DNA of 64,000 nt from an uncultured Pantoea sp. (GCA_913778495.1 CAJYVD010000002.1:1-64000); one strand, 5' to 3'; positions 24,952-32,697 are shown, counted from the first letter of the stretch. A program made the numbers and translations. Notes: a model not told the origin generated them from the sequence alone.

Positions 24952-25623
24952 ATGACCCAGAGAGAAACAGCAGGTATGCGCATGCGCGCAAGGCGTCGGG
25001 CACTGCAGATGACGCAGAAAAGCCTGGCGGACGTGATTGGCGTGTCGCACGTCGCGATATCACAGTGGGAAAAAGAAGAGACGGTACCACGCGGAGAAAA
25101 TTTGCTCAGGCTTGCTGAGCATTTGCAGTGTACGCCAGCGTGGATCATTGACGGCGATGGCGAGCCGTTTGCGCCGCCATCGAATATCAGTCAAGGCCGG
25201 GCGGTCCCCTTAGTCGCGCTGTCGCAGGCGGCAAACGGCTTATACACGTCTGCTGTTCACCCCCAGCGCGCCGTACACGTCCTTTATACCGATCTCCCGC
25301 TGAGCGAACAGGCGCTTGCAGTAGCCCTTGAGGATGACGCCATGCAGCCCGAATGGCGGCCAGGTGACAGGCTTATCTTTGATGCTGCAGTCACGGCACG
25401 GCCCGGCGAGGTGGTGTTAGCCGTCGTGAATGGCCAGGCGCAGGTGCGTGTTTACCAGGTGACTTCGCAGCAGGGTGACGAGGCGAGCGTCTCTTTACGG
25501 CCGCTTAACGCCGACTTTCCTTCCTACAGCGCGACAGACAATCACGTTGTCGTGATTGGCACGCTGCGTGAGATGCGTCGCACCTATTTGCCCTCCTCAC
25601 CCTGCTTGACAGCGGGTGGATAA
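24952..25623 (+). CDS. Phage-type XRE/S24-like repressor lacking the cleavage dyad
   Basis: 223 residues. The N-terminal helix-turn-helix spans about 10-60 (MTQKSLADVIGVSHVAISQW). The C-terminal half has the S24/LexA fold (LEDDAMQPEWRPGDRLIFD, then LRPLNADFPSY). The catalytic Ser expected in the GDSM-type motif is Ala130, and the usual Lys position reads QVRVYQ, so self-cleavage should be lost. It therefore looks like a constitutive, SOS-insensitive regulator. AGGAGG precedes the start. It is divergent from the coiled-coil pair. Confidence 0.8.
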   Translation: MTQRETAGMRMRARRRALQMTQKSLADVIGVSHVAISQWEKEETVPRGENLLRLAEHLQCTPAWIIDGDGEPFAPPSNISQGRAVPLVALSQAANGLYTSAVHPQRAVHVLYTDLPLSEQALAVALEDDAMQPEWRPGDRLIFDAAVTARPGEVVLAVVNGQAQVRVYQVTSQQGDEASVSLRPLNADFPSYSATDNHVVVIGTLREMRRTYLPSSPCLTAGG

Positions 25624-25634
25624 AAGCCGGACCG

Positions 25635-25898
25635 TTACGCCGCGCCCAGCGGCGACACGTCCAGCAGCTTATCGACCACCACCTTGCCGTGTGTATCGCG
25701 CTGCGTAAGGCGATATTCTGCGGGCCACGATCGACGCGTGCTGATTTTATCAAACAGCATCACCGTACCCTTGGGCTGTCCATCTGCGGTAAGTATGCGC
25801 CAGCACGTCATGTTGGCCTGATCCACAGAGATCAGGCCGGTACCGCCCTGCTTTTCCAGACGGTCACTGGCTTCAAGATTGAGATAATCACGTAACAT
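25635..25898 (-). CDS. Small protein of unknown function
   Basis: 87 residues, soluble, starting MLRDYLNLEASDRLEKQGGT with GGGGGA ahead of the ATG. It has alternating strand-like stretches and no membrane segment. It converges with the repressor gene, 11 bases apart. I do not recognise a family. Confidence 0.5.
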   Translation of the reverse strand: MLRDYLNLEASDRLEKQGGTGLISVDQANMTCWRILTADGQPKGTVMLFDKISTRRSWPAEYRLTQRDTHGKVVVDKLLDVSPLGAA

Positions 25899-26142
25899 TT
25901 TTCCCCCTTGTGTTAACGGGGCCCCACAATACGCTTTTTACTTATCCATTCAATCGAATTTATTAATCGTAATACAGATCTTTTTCGTGTGCCTACGCTA
26001 CCGATTTACGCTCGGTCGGATTAGCGCTTCGGTTAAATGATAATTTTAAGAAAAGTGTAGTGAAATCACCTATTGTTATGGACACGCACCGCGTTTCGGC
26101 TGCTAATCTACACAGTAAAATAACGATATGTCTGGAAAGCCC

Positions 26143-27354
26143 ATGTTGACTACCATCATTTATCGCAGCCATCTTCACGAACACGTTCCCGTTAAGACGC
26201 TGAGCGATATGGTGAACAAAGCCAATAGTAAAAATCACTTATCTGAGATCACTGGCATTCTCTTGTTCGACGGGATCCACTTTTTCCAGCTATTGGAAGG
26301 ACCGAGGGATGCGGTGCAGAAGATTTATGATCGCATCTGTAAAGATGCTCGCCACCACAATCTGGTGGAACTGATGCATGACTATGCCCCTTCCCGTCGC
26401 TTCGGCAACGTGGGCATGGAGCTGTTCGATCTGCGTGAACACGATAAAGAGAGCGTGTTACAAGCGGTATTGGATAAGGGCACTTCGCGCTATCAGCTCA
26501 ACTATAACGACCGTGCGCTGCAGTTTTTACGCACCTTTGTTGAGGCGCGCGAGAAAGAAAACTATTTCGAAATTCCACCGGCCACCTCATGGGAATTTGT
26601 CGCAGACGAATCATTATCGAACCAGCTGCAGGATATAGACGAAAAACTGCAGGATTGTCGCTTTGCTTTTCAGCCCATCGTGGATCCGTTTGCACGGCGT
26701 GTGACCGCGTTTGAAGCGCTGATTCGCACACCGAATGGCGGTTCCCCGACAGACTATTTCTCCGCTTTTGGCGGTGAAGCGGTCTACCACGCCGATATTC
26801 AGGCTAAGCGCCACGCTTTTCGCCACGCCAAGGCGCTCGGCATTGGTGAACATAGCCTAACGGTTAATTTGCTGCCCATGTCTCTGGTGACCGTACCGAA
26901 TGCTGTTGAGTTCTTACTGGCAGAGATTGAGGCGAACGGCCTCGTTCCTGAACAGATTATTATTGAGGTGACGGAAGATGAGATTATCTCGCGCGCTGAC
27001 GACTTTACTCTGCAGGTTCGCAAGTTAAAAGCCGCAGGCATTAGCCTGGCGCTGGATGATTTTGGTGCGGGGTTTGCCGGGCTCGCGCTGCTCTCTCGCT
27101 TCCAGCCAGATAAAATCAAAATCGACCGTGAAATTATCCGCGATGTTCACAAAAGCGGCCCCAAGCAGGCGATTGTGCATGCCATTCTAAAATGCTGTTC
27201 ATCACTGGAAATTGCGGTAATCGCGGAAGGCGTAGAGAAAGCGGAAGAGTGGATGTGGCTGGAAGCCGCAGGGGTGAGTCAGTTCCAGGGCTATCTCTTT
27301 GCCAAGCCGATGATGAACGGTTTCCCCGCCATCTCCTGGCCTGAAATTAAATAA
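26143..27354 (+). CDS. bluF: BLUF-EAL blue-light photoreceptor (BluF-like), EAL apparently intact
   Basis: 403 residues from the ATG at 26143, the length of E. coli BluF. I prefer it to an ATG five codons earlier because GGAAAG precedes it and the start aligns. The BLUF domain (1-95) has flavin-contacting Tyr7 and Gln49. The EAL domain (about 170-403) keeps EAL at 191-193, Asn242, ExTE at 275-278, the DD pair 305-306, Lys326 and EGVE from 362. E. coli BluF is degenerate (DH, MGVA) and binds BluR instead of degrading c-di-GMP, so this protein may still be an active phosphodiesterase. Confidence 0.9.
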   Translation: MLTTIIYRSHLHEHVPVKTLSDMVNKANSKNHLSEITGILLFDGIHFFQLLEGPRDAVQKIYDRICKDARHHNLVELMHDYAPSRRFGNVGMELFDLREHDKESVLQAVLDKGTSRYQLNYNDRALQFLRTFVEAREKENYFEIPPATSWEFVADESLSNQLQDIDEKLQDCRFAFQPIVDPFARRVTAFEALIRTPNGGSPTDYFSAFGGEAVYHADIQAKRHAFRHAKALGIGEHSLTVNLLPMSLVTVPNAVEFLLAEIEANGLVPEQIIIEVTEDEIISRADDFTLQVRKLKAAGISLALDDFGAGFAGLALLSRFQPDKIKIDREIIRDVHKSGPKQAIVHAILKCCSSLEIAVIAEGVEKAEEWMWLEAAGVSQFQGYLFAKPMMNGFPAISWPEIK

Positions 27355-27370
27355 CGTAATCTCGCAAACG

Positions 27371-27565
27371 TTAATCCTGAGCGACGTGCTTTCCTCCGGT
27401 CGGTACTGGAAGTTGCGGGCTCAGGATTTTATATCGCATCATCTCGAAGGTTCGCTGCGTCATCGGTACCGAACTGCAGGGACGAAACCAACCAAACTGT
27501 TTACGGTAGAGCCACACTTCGGGATAGCGCTCTCCGTCTTTAATCCAATAGTAACCGTCGTTCAT
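27371..27565 (-). CDS. Small aromatic-rich protein, family member 1
   Basis: 64 residues beginning MNDGYYWIKDGERYPEVWLY and continuing GWFRPC. It is a paralogue of the products at 28922-29101 and 29195-29368: G-Y/F-Y-W, then P-E-V-W-F/L, then G-F/W-F/Y-R/K-P, then a GY/LS end. There is no membrane segment. It converges on bluF. The function is unknown and the ribosome site is weak. Confidence 0.6.
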   Translation of the reverse strand: MNDGYYWIKDGERYPEVWLYRKQFGWFRPCSSVPMTQRTFEMMRYKILSPQLPVPTGGKHVAQD

Positions 27566-27789
27566 ATATACACTTCATTAAAGTTCAGGCATGCGAGGAT
27601 ACCAGGCGTCATGCGCGGAAGCGCCGATGGCGGTGGCAAATTGTCTGCCAGCTTAATCATTGATTGTAGCAGCTGTAACGGAGAGGCAGGCTTTTAACTG
27701 TGTAATGTTCTCACCTCACGAGGCAGCAGAACCCACAACGCGCGCCACACAGCAGGATATGAACTATAGTGAGAGAAGCGCTTGTGAAT
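27566..27789. other. Gene-free interval
   Basis: No supportable gene, RNA or terminator is seen between the small aromatic-rich gene and the ymgB-like gene. Confidence 0.4.
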
Positions 27790-28053
27790 TTACACGTCGG
27801 TTTCATCGCCCGGACGCTGTATTATCATTTCCAGAGATCTACGATATATATCCTGTTTCTGATAATCGCTCTCGGTTTCTAATTTTTCCAGCAAAACCAG
27901 AATGATGTCTTTCTGACTTACACGCATTTTTATCGCGGATAACTGTTTATAAATTCCCGCGATGACTTCTTTTTCAACACTATTCCCTACACTGGCAGCA
28001 TGAATATTGTGGTTGTTCTCAACCTGCGTAGTGAATAATTGTGACGTTTTCAT
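27790..28053 (-). CDS. YmgB/AriR-family connector protein
   Basis: 87 residues from the ATG at 28053, with AGAGG seven bases upstream; E. coli AriR has 88. The conserved half (VEKEVIAGIYKQLSA, SQKDIILVLLEKLETES, RRSLEMII) matches the YmgB/AriR fold. In E. coli these proteins are made from the ycgZ-ymgABC operon under BluR control and feed into the Rcs system, lowering curli and raising colanic acid. Here the gene lies beside bluF and downstream of a terminated leader/sRNA with a BluR-type operator, consistent with that regulation. Confidence 0.78.
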   Translation of the reverse strand: MKTSQLFTTQVENNHNIHAASVGNSVEKEVIAGIYKQLSAIKMRVSQKDIILVLLEKLETESDYQKQDIYRRSLEMIIQRPGDETDV

Positions 28054-28094
28054 ATAAGCCTCTTGGGTGGCAGCAATCGGAGCAGACATTGCTC

Positions 28095-28183
28095 AAAAAA
28101 AAGGCCTCTGAAGGTGGAAATCCACTGCACCTTCAGAGGCGGTGCAAAGCACCTATCGTTACGTGTGACTTAGCGTCACTGAG
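28095..28183 (-). ncRNA. Candidate small RNA 2 or attenuated leader of the ymgB-like gene
   Basis: Minus-strand promoter (TTGTAC 28217-28212, 16 bases, TATAAC 28195-28190). About 90 bases on, a terminator stem pairs 28128-28140 with 28104-28116 and is followed by eight T residues (28102-28095). The element is a paralogue of 23184-23280, sharing AGGTGCTTT-GC-CCGCCTCTG and GGATTTCCACCT, with matching paired changes in the stem. It ends 42 bases before the ymgB-like start, so it may be an independent sRNA or an attenuator. Confidence 0.6.
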
Positions 28184-28187
28184 GGTG

Positions 28188-28220
28188 AAGTTATACAAAA
28201 AAAATCACTTTGTACAACTT
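28188..28220 (-). promoter_or_regulatory. MlrA/BluR-type operator over the promoter of sRNA candidate 2
   Basis: Minus strand AAGTTGTACA, 13 bases, TGTATAACTT: a dyad with one mismatch that covers both promoter elements, in the same geometry as at 23147-23179. MerR-family regulators such as MlrA and BluR bind in this way. Confidence 0.6.
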
Positions 28221-28420
28221 AAAGATGATCAATTCGTGTGGTCTGACATGCCGGGTCTCGATAAGTCAGTCAGTCGACACGCTCGCATCAAAGATAATAA
28301 ATACTAAAAACAATGATTTGATCATAAGATTTATACGAAAAGAATGTTATTCAACCGCAGATATTTTCTATAATGAGCTTAACGTCGCAGGCAGCAAAAG
28401 CGGTCTATACAGCGCACTCA

Positions 28421-28452
28421 AAGTTGTACAACTTTGACAATCTGTACAACTT
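28421..28452 (+). promoter_or_regulatory. MlrA/BluR-type operator upstream of the 28557 gene
   Basis: AAGTTGTACA, 12 bases, TGTACAACTT: a perfect dyad with the 12-base spacing recalled for MlrA at csgD. It includes possible -35 TTGTAC and -10 TACAAC elements 15 bases apart. The AT-rich stretch 28221-28420 between the two divergent operators has no supportable gene. Confidence 0.6.
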
Positions 28453-28556
28453 GCCCCTGCTGCGTGTTAAAGTGACATAACGCGTTCAGCTAACGCCTAC
28501 GCCCCGACCTGCTTTCAACGAGCGTATTGCAGGCCAGCATCTTGATGGAGAGCGAA

Positions 28557-28763
28557 ATGCATAATCAACACTCTAATAAAGATCGTAATAAAGAAGGTGA
28601 CGTTCACAAGGGATTACCTGAAGCCGCCCCTCACGCCAACAATCCTTACGAGGAGGACGATCATCCTGTAGGGGATAATGCGGACCCGCGTGGCGAGATC
28701 CCACGCACACGAGATGATAGCGAGGACGATAAAAAAGATCCGTATCGCGACCAATCCAAATGA
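28557..28763 (+). CDS. Small, highly charged, probably disordered protein
   Basis: 68 residues from the ATG at 28557 (GGAGAGCGAA upstream). It is almost wholly hydrophilic, rich in Asp, Glu, Lys, Arg, His and Pro, with no hydrophobic core, so it is likely disordered. It lies about 100 bases downstream of a perfect BluR/MlrA-type operator. A palindrome with arms GTTGAGG/CCTCAAC follows at 28779-28808. I recognise no family. Confidence 0.55.
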   Translation: MHNQHSNKDRNKEGDVHKGLPEAAPHANNPYEEDDHPVGDNADPRGEIPRTRDDSEDDKKDPYRDQSK

Positions 28764-28921
28764 ACTGAATAACAGCGTGTTGAGGTGCCTTTATAAAGGT
28801 GCCTCAACGACACGTGCGCGCGATAAGCGCAGCGGTAATAATATTGATCAATGGATGTAACTATTACATTATTTGCGGAAATCAGAGAAGGCGTGCCTTC
28901 ATTCATTTCTGGAGAGCACTG

Positions 28922-29101
28922 ATGGAAACGGGTTTTTACTGGGTCGGCAGCAGGACAACTGAGCCGGAAGTATGGTTTTGGGATGCGGGGCGCGGATTTT
29001 ATCGCCCTATGGAACCTATCCCACTTTCACTGCCGCGCTTCAAATCTGCCGGTTTTGAGCTTCTCAGCGATAAACTGGAACCGCCTGAAATAGAGGACTG
29101 A
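28922..29101 (+). CDS. Small aromatic-rich protein, family member 2
   Basis: 59 residues starting METGFYWVGSRTTEPEVWFW, then GFYRPMEPIP and a FELLSDKL end. GGAGAG precedes the ATG. It is the second of three local paralogues (27371-27565 and 29195-29368). The conserved Trp, Tyr and Pro positions suggest a small fold with an aromatic surface. The function is unknown. Confidence 0.65.
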   Translation: METGFYWVGSRTTEPEVWFWDAGRGFYRPMEPIPLSLPRFKSAGFELLSDKLEPPEIED

Positions 29102-29194
29102 CGTCGCGTTAACGCTCTCTTTTGGCTTTTATTGCAGAGAGAAGTTGTTAAGCGAAGCGCAGATTGACTATAGTCCTCACCGGAGGTGACGACT

Positions 29195-29368
29195 ATGCAA
29201 GAAGGATATTATTGGGTACAGCACGATGATGACCAACCTGAAGTCTGGTTCTGGTCAAATAACACCGTGACAGGTTGGTTCAAACCCACACATCATGAAC
29301 CCCTCGACGCGCAGGATTTCGCTGCTCAGGGTTATAAAGTTGTCAGCGACCGGCTCTCCTTGTCCTGA
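29195..29368 (+). CDS. Small aromatic-rich protein, family member 3
   Basis: 57 residues from the ATG at 29195 with GGAGGTGA upstream. It starts MQEGYYWVQHDDDQPEVWFW, then GWFKPTHHEPL and YKVVSDRLS. It is closest to member 2, from which it lies 93 bases away on the same strand, suggesting tandem duplication. A good terminator follows. Confidence 0.7.
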   Translation: MQEGYYWVQHDDDQPEVWFWSNNTVTGWFKPTHHEPLDAQDFAAQGYKVVSDRLSLS

Positions 29369-29374
29369 CATCAC

Positions 29375-29401
29375 AGCCGCCTGTCATCGGGCGGCTTTTT
29401 T
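29375..29401 (+). terminator. Terminator after aromatic-rich gene 3
   Basis: Stem AGCCGCC/GGCGGCT with an eight-base loop and six T residues. Confidence 0.85.
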
Positions 29402-29514
29402 GTCGTTATCGCTATGTCACCGCTGTGGCCCCTGTAACATTTCCAGCAAAGCGCCTGGTCTACGCTTACAGAACCCACCCCGTAAGCCTGCGCAGATTGG
29501 CGCGGTCTACCTCT

Positions 29515-29536
29515 GCCCCGTCGCCGGGGCTTTTTT
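29515..29536 (+). terminator. Orphan terminator
   Basis: GCCCCG/CGGGGC stem with a TCGC loop and six T residues, more than 110 bases after the previous terminator and with no gene between. The intervening stretch has two copies of GGTCTAC. It may end a small RNA of about 100 bases; no convincing promoter was found. The rest of 29537-29774 appears empty. Confidence 0.6.
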
Positions 29537-29774
29537 CTCTCAAGGTCGAGTGAAATGCATGCCTACTGTGGCGGCATTGCGTACGGATATGCGCGGCTAA
29601 CTCGGCCAATAAGGCAAATGTGCTATCAGCATGGATCAAGAAAGCCTAAAACGATGGGGGTAATACGGACTTTAACGCAAAGCGTTTGGCAGACGCGTAA
29701 TGTGAAAGGTACGCTCAAATTAATCTAATTTATTCATTATGGATTGTGCTGAATTTCCCTGGTGCCAGATGCCA

Positions 29775-29912
29775 CTACTTGCTCGGATAAGGCCAGGCGT
29801 GATCGACGCCTACAGTCGATAAAACGCCTGTCGTTATAAAATAGGCAATCGCCAGCGAAAAGATAATAACCGCTGATATTTCAAATATTTTTAAAGCGTG
29901 GCCCTTTGTCAT
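29775..29912 (-). CDS. Small membrane protein (45 residues)
   Basis: 45 residues with AGGAGGG ten bases before the ATG at 29912. A basic start (MTKGHALK) is followed by one hydrophobic helix, about residues 11-34, and a polar end HAWPYPSK. It is therefore probably a single-pass inner-membrane miniprotein. It resembles no named miniprotein I can recall. Confidence 0.55.
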   Translation of the reverse strand: MTKGHALKIFEISAVIIFSLAIAYFITTGVLSTVGVDHAWPYPSK

Positions 29913-30571
29913 TAATGTCCCTCCTCATCGTGTGTGTTTTACGTACCCTCTATGAAAATAAGATGTTACCGGTAAAAAGCAAGCCAGGCTCACACCCTGA
30001 AACATAAAGCATGGCTTATTGATTAAGTTGAGAAGATAGAAAGGGTAAAGCCTACGCCTTTGAGAGCGCATCAGGCTATTGGCGCGCAGAGGGAGGAAAA
30101 TGCAGGGCGACGCCGCGGGATCGCAGTAAAGCGAGGGGTCGCTTCGCCACGCAGCGTGTATGAGTGAGCTGAACAGCAAGATTAGAAACCAACGTCCATT
30201 GACCTCCTGTCTTAGAGGAAATCGCGGTCAGACTTTAGTGACTATCTACCGCCCATTGCGATCTTTTTATCGTAGCGTCGAATGTTCCACGCATATCACT
30301 CTTCTTGCCATCATAAATTCCCCTTGCTCATGACTGGCATGCATAAACAGTGATGACGATCGGTAATGTTGATCAAATCATACCAATTCACAGGTTTGTA
30401 AAGGGATTGATAGGGATTGATGTTTGCCTTAGAGACAGTAGAGTCGGGTCACTGATCGCAAATTATGACCTCTCTACTGCAGTACCTGCTGTGTATCAGT
30501 GCTCAAAGCTGGTAATATTGATAACAGGTTAATGCAGAAATCAATTTTAATATTCATAGCGATTGGTATAG
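29913..30571. other. Long gene-free interval
   Basis: About 660 bases without a supportable gene. Composition shifts from GC-balanced to AT-rich toward the acyltransferase, as at the edge of an acquired segment. Frames in it lack ribosome sites and family features. Confidence 0.5.
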
Positions 30572-31657
30572 ATGAACAAAAAAAATATTAACAATAATAT
30601 ACAGGCGCTCAGAGCGGTCGCAATAATTTTGGTGATAGTACAACACATACATAGGTTACCCATTCCTTCTTGGTTACTTGAAACTTATTCCAAATACTCA
30701 TATTGGACTGGCGTTGATATCTTCCTTGCCATATCTGGATATTTGATGTGTCGAAGTCTATCGGGAGAGTTTGAGCATTCACTTAGTAAAAAATCAGCTT
30801 TTATATCTTTCTTCAAAAAAAGAATATTCAGGTTAGCCCCTGCTCTTCTTTTCTGGTTGTTTGCAGGCATAATTATATCTTACTTCATGCAACCATCTTT
30901 TGGCGTATCTATTGAAAAATCCTTGAATACGTTCCTATACTCTACTTTGGCAATCTCAAATATTTATTATTTCAACGAGACTATTCAGGGAGCTTCTTAC
31001 GACCCTTTACTGTCTGTAACGTGGTCATTAAGCCTAGAATGGCAGCTTTACTTAATCCTAGCGGTTTTGTTCTTCTGCACGAAGATAAAATACCTAAAAA
31101 TATCGCTGTTAGTGATCTTTATAATCTCTTCCTTGCTCCTACCTAATGGTGAGAATCATCAGTTAACTTTAGGATGGTGGTTAAGACCTCAAGCCTTTGT
31201 GCTAGGGGCGCTAGTGTACTTCTATGAAAGTGAAATTAAATCAATAAAAGTTGGAAAAACTACCGCTCTTCTTTTTTTTATTTTTTCTTTATTTTTACTG
31301 GTAATATATACGACTAAGGTGGACCATAGCTACAAGCTAGCTTTTATCGGTGTTGCGGGGGCTATTGCATTTGTTTCACTAGGATTGATTTCCTATGAAA
31401 TCAACATAGGATTACTTAATTGGATAGGCGACAGATCTTATAGTATATATCTGTGCCACATCCCATCAATGCTAATTACAAAGTCAGTAATGGATAAGTT
31501 ACTAAATAACACAATATTTTTCGACAACTCAATAATTTACATTACTGTATTTATAGCAATTACTTTATTTCTTGCGACCCTAAGCTATTTATTTATCGAG
31601 AAGTTTTTTATTTCTATGCATAAAAGGAAAGTGGATAAACAGTCTAATAGCGCCTGA
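30572..31657 (+). CDS. Acyltransferase-3 (O-acetylase-like) membrane protein, AT-rich
   Basis: 361 residues. It has the family start NIQALRAVAIILVIVQHIHR, then GVDIFLAISGYLMCRSL, SVTWSLSLEWQLYL and NWIGDRSYSIYLCHIPSM, the pattern of O-antigen and OafA-type acetylases with about ten membrane helices. It is only distantly related to the two YcfT-like genes at the left. The gene is visibly AT-rich, with many ATA, AAA and TTA codons, unlike its neighbours, and an integrase fragment follows. It is therefore probably horizontally acquired, perhaps a serotype-converting cargo gene. Confidence 0.85.
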   Translation: MNKKNINNNIQALRAVAIILVIVQHIHRLPIPSWLLETYSKYSYWTGVDIFLAISGYLMCRSLSGEFEHSLSKKSAFISFFKKRIFRLAPALLFWLFAGIIISYFMQPSFGVSIEKSLNTFLYSTLAISNIYYFNETIQGASYDPLLSVTWSLSLEWQLYLILAVLFFCTKIKYLKISLLVIFIISSLLLPNGENHQLTLGWWLRPQAFVLGALVYFYESEIKSIKVGKTTALLFFIFSLFLLVIYTTKVDHSYKLAFIGVAGAIAFVSLGLISYEINIGLLNWIGDRSYSIYLCHIPSMLITKSVMDKLLNNTIFFDNSIIYITVFIAITLFLATLSYLFIEKFFISMHKRKVDKQSNSA

Positions 31658-31676
31658 TTTGCAGGCGCTATAATAT
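31648..31676 (+). terminator. Terminator of the AT-rich acyltransferase gene
   Basis: Stem TAGCGCCTG/CAGGCGCTA with a five-base loop that includes the stop codon, followed by an AT-rich tail. Confidence 0.7.
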
Positions 31677-31739
31677 TTACGTTTCCGGCCATTTGATCTT
31701 GGGTACTTTTAATCTGTCAACAGATTGCACTGCTTTTAG

Positions 31740-31962
31740 TATTTGATCTACGAGTTGGGAACATCCGGCCTTCATCGTCGCAAGGCATACCAGTCCAGAC
31801 ACACATACGCATGCCAGGCCCTGACAGCCGGAGCTAACCCCAACTGTGTTGCAGCACAGAGGGGGCACTCCGATGCGCAGATGCGCTATCGGGTATACGG
31901 TGCATGGATGCCGGAAAACAACGCCGATCGGCTCACTCATGAACGAGAAACAAAGCGATCTT
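31740..31962 (+). pseudogene. Integrase (tyrosine recombinase) C-terminal fragment
   Basis: An open stretch preceded by an in-frame stop reads RRKAYQSRHTYACQALTAG, then GHSDAQMRYRVYGAWMPENN. These are the C-terminal boxes of phage tyrosine integrases (H-x-x-R-like RHT, GH, and the nucleophile Tyr in VYG). The N-terminal two thirds are missing, so it is a remnant. It lies between the AT-rich acyltransferase gene and fliE and marks a former prophage or island edge. Confidence 0.8.
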
Positions 31963-32029
31963 GTGCTACATACGTGCTACGACAAACAGGCAGTCGGAGT
32001 CTCCATACACCTATCAAATATTTATCTCA

Positions 32030-32341
32030 CTACACCTGCATATTCATGATTTCGCTGTAGGCCGATGCCAGCTTATTACGCACCTGAATGCCCATCTGCA
32101 TAGAAATTGACGACTTTTGCAGATCGATCATGACGTCATTGAGCTGCACGCCGGGTTTCCCCATTTCAAACGCTTGCGCCTGGCTGCGCGCGGCGGTTTG
32201 GGTTTCACTGATCTTGTCCAGCGCCGCTTTCATCGTGGTGCCGAAATCAACGTGACTACCAGCATCCGCTTGCTTACCGCTGGCCTGCAGTGACGTGAGC
32301 TGCAGCTGCTGCAATACACCCTCAATGGCCTGAATTGACAT
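32030..32341 (-). CDS. fliE: Flagellar hook-basal body protein FliE
   Basis: 103 residues from the ATG at 32341 with GAGGT upstream (E. coli 104). It has the family C-terminus LQKSSISMQMGIQVRNKLAS and ends EIMNMQV. FliE joins the MS ring to the rod and is exported early. It is transcribed away from fliF as in other enteric bacteria. Confidence 0.95.
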   Translation of the reverse strand: MSIQAIEGVLQQLQLTSLQASGKQADAGSHVDFGTTMKAALDKISETQTAARSQAQAFEMGKPGVQLNDVMIDLQKSSISMQMGIQVRNKLASAYSEIMNMQV

Positions 32342-32697
32342 GCTTTGTACCTCATTGGTGACGGGATTAGTTTTTGACGCTCGAAAAGTTATCACACTGT
32401 CAATAGGACAAAGGCGCTAAATGAACGTAAAAACCACGGCTTATCCGCCCATCGAAATAAGTCAAATCATCAAATAATGCGTGCCATTGAATTGGAATTT
32501 TCATTTTCATTTGTTTCCCGAAAGCGTTCACGCTGCGTCACCGCGGTCGGTTCGCCCCTCTCAGGAAGCTTATCCAGATAAGTGACAGAGATGAACGAAC
32601 GTAAAAGCCACATCAGCATGAAGCACTCAGGGGAAGTCAGGGAGCCCGTTTTGTCACCACAACTCACCCGGTCAATATTGTCAGGCAGGAATCGGTC
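32342..32697. promoter_or_regulatory. Divergent fliE/fliF control region
   Basis: 356 bases between the divergent genes with no gene inside. In enteric bacteria this region carries class-2 promoters activated by FlhDC. I could not mark the FlhDC boxes confidently by eye. Confidence 0.5.

Noticed and set aside
31677-31940. 87-codon minus-strand frame between the AT-rich acyltransferase and fliE
   Set aside because: The plus strand carries clear integrase C-terminal motifs, so the minus frame is a shadow.
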